Below are positions 7,609 to 14,652 of a DNA stretch of 15,110 nt, piece after piece. Positions within the stretch are counted from its first letter, which is position 1. Every line of letters begins with the position of its first letter. The translations under genes were made by a program, and so were the position numbers. The stretch is from Chytridium lagenaria (Eukaryota; Chytridiomycota; Chytridiomycetes; Chytridiales; Chytridiaceae), in the NCBI GenBank assembly GCA_025449115.1, contig JAHLKC010000318.1, forward strand, positions 1 through 15,110, written 5' to 3'. Below the pieces are notes generated by a model. That model was not told the DNA's origin. It ran no database searches and saw nothing but the letters and a program-made list of their open reading frames with translations.

Positions 7609-8667
7609 CTAGTGTGGTGTATCAAATCCCGTGTGTGGAGTACCGCCGCGGAACTTAAAGCGCCCAACAGAGTCTTGTGCCGCCTCTATAATCCAGGTTA
7701 TTACGGCTTCAGAGGCTTCGTTTATCTCTGATTGCCTTTCCTCCCAGCCCACTAAGCTATTCGTCACTCTACGACCAGCAGCCCGTACTTCCAGTAGACC
7801 CAATTTTGTCATGACGTCCTGTCGACCCTCCTTCAACCGATCACGGAACCGTACGCATCCTTCTCCTTCAAGTTTGCTGATGTTGATGCGGGAGAATGGA
7901 GGTTTCCAGAATGTAGTCGGTAGTGGGATGTCGATTGTGAGCAAAGAATGATCACTCCCCATCGTCGTGTCCTCATGCACCACAAGGTCGGGTGCTAATG
8001 GAAGTGCCGCCGTGTTCAGGAAGACGAAATCCGTTATGCCGTTGCCGTTCCTCGCGTGAGTGGTCCATTTACCCTTGGAGGGTTCCAGCCTCGTCCAGCC
8101 AGGATCATGGATCCAGTTGTGCATCCATGTTTTCCTTTGATTATCCCCAACCGTATTAGAATCCCCTGTAAGTATTCCCATCCTTGCATTAAAGTCCCCG
8201 ACCACAACCATTGGGGATGCCGGGTACTGTTGTTCAATACCGTCTCGAAAAGCGTTAAAATCTTCCAACATCGTCCTAACCGCACGGCCATTACCTGCCA
8301 TGGGCGGCAGGTACCCACTATTATAACCAAGATTCCCACCTTGACAGCCGTCCATTTCCCCCCAGTGTCCACACCCAGCACCTCCAACCCTATCTCCTTT
8401 TCCCCAGGTGACATCACAAGTACTCCCATTGACCTTTGCGGCCTGTAGCCTTCCCGTCGACGTGTCTGTTTCGAGGCGGAGCGGTACCATTAACCACCAC
8501 GCGTTTGAGGGGATACCGTCGGTTGGCGCGAGCCATGTTTCAACGATAGCCATGAGGTCGATGTCTAATGAGGTACATGTATTAGTAAGTAAATCAGCCT
8601 TACCTGTTAATCCTTGGGCATTCCAGAATCCAAGCCGTATTATATGGTGCTCATCGACGTCAGACAT
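7609..8667 (-). CDS. Copy B ORF2 segment: AP-type endonuclease with an internal out-of-frame patch
   Basis: The open segment starts with LGFWNAQGL and VETWLAP, which include the Asn and Glu motifs. It then reads a stretch between about 8510 and 8330 that does not match copies A or C; the matching sequence (LEVLGVDTGGKWTAVK) is in another frame. It regains the correct frame at GYLPP and continues with VVVGDFNARMG, GITDFVFLN and GSDHSLLTI, so Tyr, Asp-Asn and Asp-His of the EEP active site are in frame. The domain is followed by the linker VGRFKFRGG and a stop at 7609, where copy C continues. Two opposite indels best explain the patch. Confidence 0.85.
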   Translation of the reverse strand: MSDVDEHHIIRLGFWNAQGLTGKADLLTNTCTSLDIDLMAIVETWLAPTDGIPSNAWWLMVPLRLETDTSTGRLQAAKVNGSTCDVTWGKGDRVGGAGCGHWGEMDGCQGGNLGYNSGYLPPMAGNGRAVRTMLEDFNAFRDGIEQQYPASPMVVVGDFNARMGILTGDSNTVGDNQRKTWMHNWIHDPGWTRLEPSKGKWTTHARNGNGITDFVFLNTAALPLAPDLVVHEDTTMGSDHSLLTIDIPLPTTFWKPPFSRINISKLEGEGCVRFRDRLKEGRQDVMTKLGLLEVRAAGRRVTNSLVGWEERQSEINEASEAVITWIIEAAQDSVGRFKFRGGTPHTGFDTPH

Positions 8668-9910
8668 TAACACGTTTGTTAATATCCGAGTCTACGTTGG
8701 CGTCATCCATGTCTTCATCGTCGTCTGATAGTTGTGCAAAGCGATTGGTGTTGGCGGTGTTGCCGGGGGTGGACCCGACGACTGGTCGTTTGATGATTTT
8801 CCGAGGGTATGCGAAAAGTCTCTCTTCGGTGGCTGAGGGCTCAGTATGGCGGAAAAATGAGTCGGCATCACGGCGTTGGCGTTCCTCGGCATACAGAAGT
8901 GCTTGCTCTCTGACTTCGTTGGCGAATGTTTCGTCAAGACCTTCTAAACAGGCCTTCTTATCTGTTGTCCTCCTCTGCTGTATAGCGCTCCCAGTCTTTT
9001 GGCACAGTTAATTCGACCCTCCTTTTCTCGTTCCTCAAGAGATTTGCTGCTGGCGACGTTCAGTTTTGGAACTTCGAGAGGGTCAAATGCAGGGATGAGA
9101 ACGCCTTTGTCGGTGAGTTTCTTCTCTATGGCGGCGGCTTTACTGAATCACACATGAGATGAACAACTGATTGACCAATAAGCTCATCTCCATTACGCCA
9201 ATCGATGCCAATAGACAGAAGGGCATTTCTGACCATAAGGTAACGTTTGGGACCTCTTTGGACGTATCCCCGCATGTAAAGACTCGTAACCCCAGGAACT
9301 TCACTACGAGGATAGGTGCTCCTAAGACGACCCTAGCGGCGTGGTCAGGAGTGGCGTTCCTCTGGCATTTGGCGGACAGCGGCGGCGAAGCTGATAGGAC
9401 CAGTGGGTTGGCGTGGGGCGTTAACATCAAAGTTCACCGAAAAGGTAGGTGGTGGAGGTCTGCGGGCGTATGCGGTGGGTGTTGGTCGAGGAAATCCTTC
9501 TTCTTTCATGGCAACTAGGAGTTCCGCAACCACTGTTTTGGTAAGGTCGGCCTTAAAAGCCGCAAGCTTTGTAGCAGAGAGATCTTCAATGACTTCACCG
9601 TCTTCGTGTTCCATGCCATTATCTTCAACTGGAGCTGGGCGGTGGGATCTTAACAGGTGCGGTTGGTTGGTGGGTCCCAGGGCTTGGCGGTTGAGGCGAT
9701 GGATTTCGGCATCTTTGTCGTCAAGGCGTTTTTGGAGACGAGCGTTGTCCTCCCTCAGCGCTTTAACTTCTAGTAGGAGATCTTCCATTCTGGTGTCCAT
9801 TCTAGAAATGATGTTAATATATTGTTGCATACTTTCCTCAATGGATGCCGGTGTGGAACTGGGTGTGGGACCATGTTGGACGTTGTCTTCTTTGTCGGCG
9901 GAGTTGACAT
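8660..9910 (-). pseudogene. Copy B ORF1: coiled-coil LINE protein, frameshifted
   Basis: The ATG at 9910 begins MSTPPTKKTTS, similar to MSSSFKKTG in copy A, and is the first sense ATG of the element. A frameshift soon follows: the frame open from 9830 has a heptad coiled coil (ISRMDTRMEDLLLEVKALRED...), then LAAFKADLTKTVVAELLVAMKEEG and FSVNFDVNAPRQPTGPISFA, each with a direct counterpart in copy A. Further indels near 9345 and 9300 scatter the central domain over several frames (ATPDHAARVVL; LYMRGY equivalent near 9280). The acidic tail ends in INKRVNV with TGA at 8662-8660, which overlaps ORF2 by 8 nt. The usual role is binding element RNA; this copy is broken. Confidence 0.8.
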
Positions 9911-9921
9911 GTTTGCGTCAA

Positions 9922-10636
9922 TTAAATTTCCGGTTGGGATTGTCGAGAGATCACGTGACTGGAAAGAAAAAGCTGAAAGCCTGGATTGAATCGTCGAGTG
10001 CTTGTTGTCGGAGGAGTGGGGATGGGTGTGGGGTAGAAGACGTTGGGCGGGGTTGCTAGGGTGATCGAGGGTGTATGCAGGTGGGGAGTGAACTGGTAGG
10101 TGGAGAAGATTGGAGTGTTGGTAGGCGGGGTGGGATGGATGGAGTTAAGGGGAGTGAGAAGTGTGCAGGGATGGTTTGGGAAGAGATGGTGGATGGAGGG
10201 GTACAAGGGGTTCGATGTTACGTTTCTTGGTTGACGAAGAGAGCTGAGCGGTCCTGAGATGACGTCGAGTTGCTGATGAGCCGTAGCAATTTGTTGTCCA
10301 ATGTCGAGGTAGTCCGAGTCCTGTTGTTGCTGCAGGATGTTAACAAGGCGTCCAGTGCTTCCACAGGGTCTGGTAAGTGTGCCGTCGCAGCGTATCGAGA
10401 GGCGTCGGGCTCCAGTGGCTGCGTGACTTCCAGATGGCCCTTTTTGTCCACTTGACGGATTGTTGACCACAGATAGGGCAGATCAGCCGGTCTTATCCAA
10501 GTTCTTCCAGCTTAGTTTCTCAAGCTGGTGAACTGGTTGACGGCAGCTGACAATGGGGATGAGGATCAGGGTCTGGATGATGGGAGATGGGGGTTGATGG
10601 CTTCGTCGATGATTTGGTTTTCAGTTCTTTTGGCAC
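9922..10636 (-). pseudogene. Copy B ORF0: zinc-ribbon-like protein without ATG, frameshifted
   Basis: This is the counterpart of copy A ORF0. The leader and start are conserved (S-F-A-Q-K-x-S-K, then GTG at 10636 followed by PKELKTK). A one-base loss after LDK puts a stop just before the cysteine cluster. In the next frame the cluster reads LICPICGQQSVKWTK, and a second indel leads to KGPSGSHAATGARR, SIRCDG, RPCG and GRLVNIL. The open stretch 10470-9922 then carries a DSDYLDIGQQIA helix, matching copy A, and a Pro/Thr-rich tail. There is no ATG in any sense frame across the region. It ends 9 nt before the ORF1 ATG. Conservation of the cysteines against copy A supports a real protein; the family is not recognised. 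Confidence 0.65.
9951..9958. promoter_or_regulatory. Conserved TCACGTGA palindrome just upstream of ORF1, copy B
   Basis: The same 8-bp palindrome as in copy A at the equivalent place, about 40 nt before the ORF1 ATG. Here it is read inside the last codons of ORF0 (S-H-V-I), whereas in copy A it is read in a different register. That favours conservation of the nucleotides over conservation of a peptide. Function unknown. Confidence 0.45.
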
Positions 10637-10670
10637 TTTGGATGATTTTTGTGCAAAAGAGTTTTTTTTT

Positions 10671-10682
10671 CCCTAACCCTAA
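10671..10682 (-). repeat. Telomeric hexamers (TTAGGG)2 between copy B 5' end and copy C 3' end
   Basis: CCCTAACCCTAA on the plus strand, the same 12 bp as at 4698-4709 and at the same place between two elements. On the sense strand it is followed by a run of nine A and then the CTCTTTTGCACAAAAA leader of copy B. At the other junction the link is AAAT, so the bases next to the hexamers vary while the hexamer number does not. Confidence 0.9.
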
Positions 10683-11039
10683 GAGTTTCAAGATTTCAAG
10701 ATTTATTATCCTGACCGCGCACCGAAGGTGAACTAAGGTGGGCTTTCGACAACCCAAACATGTTGGCGAGAACAATGAAGGAAGGAAGAGAAACACCATA
10801 GGGAAATAATGAAAATAAAAGGAAATAAGTCACTGCAGCCACCTCTCGACGCGTCGTAAGAAGAAAGATAATGGAGGAAGAGAAGAAAAACCGGCTGAAA
10901 AACAAGTAAAAACAGTAAAACCGAACGTGATATACGAAGGAACCAACACACAAGCAGGAAATGAGAAGAATAAAACGTGTCAAAGGGCAAAATAAACCAC
11001 AACATAACAGGAGTAAAAGAAAGGAAACGAAAAAGGAAC

Positions 11040-11072
<33 letters not shown>
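10683..11072 (-). other. Copy C 3' UTR, pyrimidine-rich
   Basis: No gene is seen here. The sense strand is T/C-rich and starts after the ORF2 stop hairpin with a run of 28 T. Near the end it has AGCCCACCTTAGT (10732-10744), a possible CACC-TTC-GGTG hairpin, GGTCAGG (10710-10716), an AATAAA (10702-10707) and a tail with the 8-bp unit AATCTTGA twice, running into TTAGGG. The blocks AGCCCACCTTAGT and GGTCAGG match copy B. There is no poly(A) tail. Confidence 0.75.
11040..11067 (-). repeat. 28-bp single-base run (A on plus, T on sense) after copy C ORF2
   Basis: Twenty-eight consecutive A on the plus strand follow the ORF2 stop hairpin on the sense side as T28. Copy B has only TTTT at the same place. 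This is probably slippage expansion of a short T tract in the pyrimidine-rich 3' UTR, or a length error of the assembly. Confidence 0.85.
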
Positions 11073-11084
11073 TCAAAGAGGCTC
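11068..11084 (-). other. Hairpin containing the ORF2 stop codon, copy C
   Basis: The sense strand reads GAGCCTC-TTT-GAGGCTC, a perfect 7-bp stem with a 3-nt loop that extends outward with wobble pairs. The ORF2 stop TGA (11075-11073) sits at the loop and 3' arm. In copy B the same place can pair over about 8 bp with G-T wobbles where copy C has G-C pairs, which fits a conserved RNA structure. It is followed by T28. Confidence 0.6.
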
Positions 11085-11139
11085 CTCCGGTGCCAGTACC
11101 CAGTAGTCTTCCATTGCCTCCCTCGTAAGTCGTCGCGTC

Positions 11140-11649
11140 CTAGCTGATATATGTGGTCCTTGTCCGCGTGCCTCGTCCAAAATTGTCTGAAGTTCTTGGG
11201 CGCCAGTGTTTGCCGATATATCCCAGAACGGCCTCTGTCCAAAGCAACACCCATCGAATACGTTCTATCGCCTCCACGCACACGCGTATCTCGACGCGTG
11301 TGGGGTGATGACGATCAACGTTTGGCAAGAAGCGAAGCCGAGTGAGAAGGGAGTCGATGATAGTTGAGCCTGGAGCATGAGGGACGTTAAGAGCAAGCTG
11401 AGGATATGTGTTGGTGATGATATCGTGGGATCCAGAGCATTCGGTTGCATGTTCGCGGGTGCCAGGGGTCTCGTTGTCGCAGTTAAGGCAGATTTGGTGG
11501 TTGGCGACGCGTCCCAAGCCCAGAGGAGAAGAGCACGCATTTGGTGACGATGAAGAAGAGACCCGGCTTGAAGCATTGGGTGCCGTCGCCACGAGCAAGC
11601 ACTGGAGTAGTTGGGAGGTACGTGGGCCAGAATCACGCATAAGAGTCAA
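11140..11649 (-). CDS. Copy C ORF2 segment: C-terminal CCHC knuckle region
   Basis: The frame contains CLNCDNETPGTREHATEC at 11490-11437, C-x2-C-x9-H-x3-C, with the same spacing as copy B. Downstream it has GSTIIDSLLTRLRFLP and CVEAIERIRW, both shared with copy B. It then runs out of frame: the true end, RTRRLTREAMEDYWVLAPEEPL and TGA at 11073, is in another register, so an indel lies near 11240. The knuckle is a likely nucleic-acid-binding tail of ORF2. Confidence 0.82.
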   Translation of the reverse strand: MTLMRDSGPRTSQLLQCLLVATAPNASSRVSSSSSPNACSSPLGLGRVANHQICLNCDNETPGTREHATECSGSHDIITNTYPQLALNVPHAPGSTIIDSLLTRLRFLPNVDRHHPTRVEIRVCVEAIERIRWVLLWTEAVLGYIGKHWRPRTSDNFGRGTRTRTTYIS

Positions 11650-12753
11650 AGCTTGGAGATGCGCGGTCTTGAGAAGGTAGGAGGGAGGCGAGCAGAGGAC
11701 TGTATAGGGCGACCTGCAACTGGAGTAAGGAAAACAGGACGAAGAAGATTAAAGATAAGATTTTGTAAGAGGGGTCGAACATGAGGCCAGAGGGATTAGA
11801 GTAGCGATAATTATATGAAGGTGGTGCGGAAAACAAGAGAGGAAGGCTTAACATGTTGAAGCGTGAGTGGCGGATAAAGACGGCGGCTAGGTGACCGGCG
11901 TCGTTATTCTGATGGAGACGAAAAAAAAAGACACGTTGAGGGTGTGGTTGCGGGAAGACATAGGACTACATTAGAAAGAAGTGAAGGAAGCGATGCTGGT
12001 AGTACGTGCGACAGAGTAAAAGAGCGAAGAGAGTTGTTCTGGCATGTTGGATGGGGAAAGTTCAGAAAGGGTAAGAGGACGAAGAGCCAAACCATACTCA
12101 AAAAGAGGGCGAATAAACATCTGATAAAGAAGAACACATAAAGAAGGCCATCCCCAGCCATTCATACCCTTACTACGTAAAAAGTGAGTCATTGTCCCAG
12201 CCTTTCGAACCCGTTTCTCCAGAGAAGCTACTAAGTCAACCCCCACCGAAGTCATCACCATCCCCAGAAAGACCGCAGAGGCTTGTGGTGCAATCACGGT
12301 CCCTCCCATCACAATAGTATCCTCCCCATCAATAACCAAACCGATTTGGCCGGTGCATATTCAATCCCAACTTCAAGCCCCAATCGTAACAGGACGTTGC
12401 CAACCGTTGCAGGCCTCCTTTGTGCGTGCCATGATAGTCGTATCGTCGGCTAAAAGTAAGGAGTTAATTTTGAGGCCGCCAAAGGTGGCAGATGGAACAT
12501 CATGGAGCGAACGAAGGCGACGGGGAGGGGTTAATAAAAAAAAGGAATAGTGGCGGTGCAAGACGCGTGCCTTGAAGGAGGCCGCGACGAACAGGGATAG
12601 GAGGGACTTGAAACCGAGTACAAGAAGATGGGCAACATTAATCAAACAGCAGCGTAAAAGGGAACCACCGATGAGGGTTTCATAGTCAAAGGCGGGTCCA
12701 GTCCAAGGAGAACAGGGTGGCAGGGAGTGACGCAAACGGACCAAAGGACGCGT

Positions 12754-14652
12754 CTATAACTGTGTCGTAGGCGGCCTTGATGTCGAGGTACATGTTTTCA
12801 GACCAGGGCTGGAGATGATCTCGTGAAGATTGAACACCTGATCTAAGCATGATCTGTTGGCGCGGAAGCCACCTTGAGCGATGTCGAGATACGGTAGGAT
12901 GCGTTTATCAACGAGGGGTCGGAAGGCGGCTTCAAAGACTTTTCGAATAACAGATATAAGCGATATAGGCCGATAGTTGATGATGTCCCGATTACTGCCT
13001 TTATTCTTGAAGACTAAGGCGACGTTGGCGATATTCCATGAGGATGGGATGCAATTATATACAACAACGAGAGTAAAGAGAATACGTAGGGGAGCAAGAA
13101 CTTCTGGTAGGGCTCGTGAGAGCATTTCCCCGAAAATCTCATCCTCTCCTGTTGCTTTACCCGACGCCGTCATACTAATAACATTAGCCATCACCAGATC
13201 GTTGATCCATGTGGGGTTCTCACGAACCCTTTGGGGGCTGGTAGGGTCTGTGGTGCGTAAGAAGTCTTCGTCGGGGATATCAGTGCCGGTGGGTTCTGCG
13301 CCGAAGGTGGATGTGAAATGGTGAGCGTACTGATCCAGTTCTTCAGGGTCTAGAGCGCAATGGGATCGTTTATGGCGGGTAAGTTGACATGAAAGGACCT
13401 TTGCGGCAACTGTTGGTTGGGAGAGCAGCGTATCAGATCTTTGTCGGAATATACGTGTGCGATGGAGCCGAACGGCAGCACGGTAGAGACGGTTGGCTTC
13501 CTGTCGGTATCTCCAGCGCCGCGGCCTCTCAAGCATGTCGGCGTCAATGAATAACCGATGCGCACGGTGTGCAAGTTGGCGAAGGGCGGTTATGTGTGGA
13601 GTGTCGAATCCAGCATGTGGGGGACCGCCGTTAAACTTGAATCGTCCTACCGTGTCTTCAGCCGCTCCCAAAAGCCATCCAACCACCAGTTCCGAGGCCT
13701 CATTGACTATACGCAGGCGAGTTTCCCACTCTAGCACAGTTCCCGTCACGCGTTGTGCCGCCGCCGTCACCTCCAGCAACCCAAGTCGTGTCAATACCTC
13801 CTCTCTTCTTTGTCGCAAAGTGTCTCTATATTCCTCCAAACCGTCACCTTGCAGTTTTTGCACATTGATACGGGAGAATGTAGGTTTCCAGAACGCCCCA
13901 GGTAAAGGAATCTCCAGAGTGATCAACGAATGATCACTGCCGAGAGTGATATCTTCATGAACGATCAAGTCGGGGGCCAGTGGAAGCGCTAGGGTGTTGA
14001 GGAAAACGAAATCCGTGATGCCCCGCCCTGTTATCGAATGTGTAGTCCATTTTCCGCGTGACGGTTCCAGCCGTGTCCATTCTGGATCATTTATCCAGTT
14101 CATCATCCAATTCCTTCTTACAGCATCCCCTACCGTTACGTGATCTCCAGTGATATGTCCCATCCTAGCGTTAAAGTCCCCCATCACCACCATAGGTGAT
14201 GTAGGGCATTTAAGCACTATGCCATCCAAGAAATCGTCAAACTGTTGCAACATACGTGCCGCTCCGTCTCGATCATCCACCATGGGCGGGAGATAACCCA
14301 CCACAATAACAAGGACCCCCACCTTTGTAGCTAACCATCGACCCTCCAAATCCACCCCAAGTATCTCCGTTCCCACTTCACGCTCCCCTGGGCCCACGAG
14401 AAGGACCCCCCTGTGACCCCGGCGACCAGTGGCCGTTCCGTCAGCTTGTCGTTGGCGTGCCGGTGCAGTACTATTGGCGATAATACGTCTAAGAGGAACC
14501 CCATCCGTCGGTGACAACCACGTCTCAGCAAGGGCGATGAGGTCAATATCCATATCTATACATGTGTTAATAATCATTTCTGCTTTACCGCTAATCCCTT
14601 GAACATTCAGGAACCCTAAGCGTAAAATATGTGCATCACCGTTATCAGACAT
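12754..14652 (-). CDS. Copy C ORF2 open segment: AP endonuclease plus N-terminal reverse transcriptase
   Basis: This is the longest uninterrupted coding stretch of the window, about 630 codons. Endonuclease motifs from the ATG at 14652: Asn16 (LGFLNVQG), Glu43 (AETWLSP), Tyr120 (GYLPP), Asp159/Asn161 (VVMGDFNARMG), Asp214 (GITDFVFLN) and Asp240-His241 (GSDHSLI). A linker follows with VGRFKFNGG, RRWRYRQEANRLYRAA and GKATGEDEIFGEMLSRALPE, all conserved in copy A. The RT begins with ANVALVFKNKGSNRD, INYRPISLIS and AQGGFRANRSCLDQVFNLHE. The homologous sequence ends near 12793, just before motif A, and the remaining residues to the stop at 12754 are out of frame. The open frame extends upstream to 14709, but that part overlaps ORF1 and is not conserved. 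Confidence 0.92.
   Translation of the reverse strand: MSDNGDAHILRLGFLNVQGISGKAEMIINTCIDMDIDLIALAETWLSPTDGVPLRRIIANSTAPARQRQADGTATGRRGHRGVLLVGPGEREVGTEILGVDLEGRWLATKVGVLVIVVGYLPPMVDDRDGAARMLQQFDDFLDGIVLKCPTSPMVVMGDFNARMGHITGDHVTVGDAVRRNWMMNWINDPEWTRLEPSRGKWTTHSITGRGITDFVFLNTLALPLAPDLIVHEDITLGSDHSLITLEIPLPGAFWKPTFSRINVQKLQGDGLEEYRDTLRQRREEVLTRLGLLEVTAAAQRVTGTVLEWETRLRIVNEASELVVGWLLGAAEDTVGRFKFNGGPPHAGFDTPHITALRQLAHRAHRLFIDADMLERPRRWRYRQEANRLYRAAVRLHRTRIFRQRSDTLLSQPTVAAKVLSCQLTRHKRSHCALDPEELDQYAHHFTSTFGAEPTGTDIPDEDFLRTTDPTSPQRVRENPTWINDLVMANVISMTASGKATGEDEIFGEMLSRALPEVLAPLRILFTLVVVYNCIPSSWNIANVALVFKNKGSNRDIINYRPISLISVIRKVFEAAFRPLVDKRILPYLDIAQGGFRANRSCLDQVFNLHEIISSPGLKTCTSTSRPPTTQL

Larger units (their letters stand above)
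5084..8667 (-). pseudogene. Copy B ORF2: endonuclease-reverse transcriptase polyprotein, multiply frameshifted
   Basis: The gene spans 3,584 nt, equal to about 1,190 residues if the frame were continuous. The start is the ATG at 8667 inside the conserved ATGTCTGA; six bases upstream copy B has GTG where A and C have ATG. The order is AP endonuclease, linker, RT, a post-RT region (KMFIRPLFEYG at about 6110), CCHC knuckle (5444-5499) and a basic C-terminal end reading RTRRLTREALEEHWVL. Frameshifts occur near 8510 and 8330 (compensating), 7609, in the linker at 7250-7500, after PISLIS near 6970, in motif A near 6795 (a base missing after the AA of LDIKAA) and in motif B near 6590. Motif C reads LAND at 6458-6466, so the first catalytic Asp is lost. 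The stop TGA at 5086-5084 lies in a hairpin. Confidence 0.9.
4710..10670 (-). mobile_element. Copy B: complete telomere-linked non-LTR retrotransposon (5,961 bp)
   Basis: This is the only copy complete in the window, bounded on both sides by (TTAGGG)2. In sense order it has ORF0 (10636-9922), ORF1 (9910-8660), ORF2 (8667-5084) and a pyrimidine-rich 3' UTR of about 375 nt, with no long poly(A) tail. It aligns along its whole length with copies A and C but is diverged from both. Every ORF contains indels, and the RT active site has an Asp-to-Asn change. The copy therefore looks like a degenerate but full-length relic, unless the indels are assembly errors. Confidence 0.93.
11073..14652 (-). pseudogene. 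Copy C ORF2: endonuclease-reverse transcriptase polyprotein, frameshifted in the RT
   Basis: The gene spans 3,580 nt from the ATG at 14652 (in the conserved ATGTCTGA) to TGA at 11075-11073. Its frame is intact through the endonuclease, linker and RT start, then breaks near 12793: one C is missing before the ATG of MYLDIKAAYD (ACATG instead of ACCATG). A second indel follows after DTV, and more lie in the RT palm between about 12740 and 12600. Motif C is intact (LLLADDTT, codons ADD at 12442-12450). The post-RT region has LYQMFIRPLFEYGLALRPL at about 12100 and a CCHC knuckle at 11490-11437. The last part of the protein is in a different frame from the knuckle. This copy is the least damaged but not continuous. 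Confidence 0.9.

Noticed and set aside
10696..11281. Phe/Leu-rich open frames in the copy C 3' UTR (and 4757-5062 in copy B) that look like membrane proteins
   Set aside because: They come from pyrimidine-rich DNA and a T28 run. The frames do not align between copies B and C as proteins, so they are compositional artefacts.
14612..14625. Telomere-like AACCCTAAGCGTAA inside copy C ORF2, identical over 14 nt to the junction at 4702-4715
   Set aside because: It encodes the conserved LRLGF of the endonuclease. Half of the match is the hexamer-like part, and copies A and B lack it, so chance is the simplest reading.
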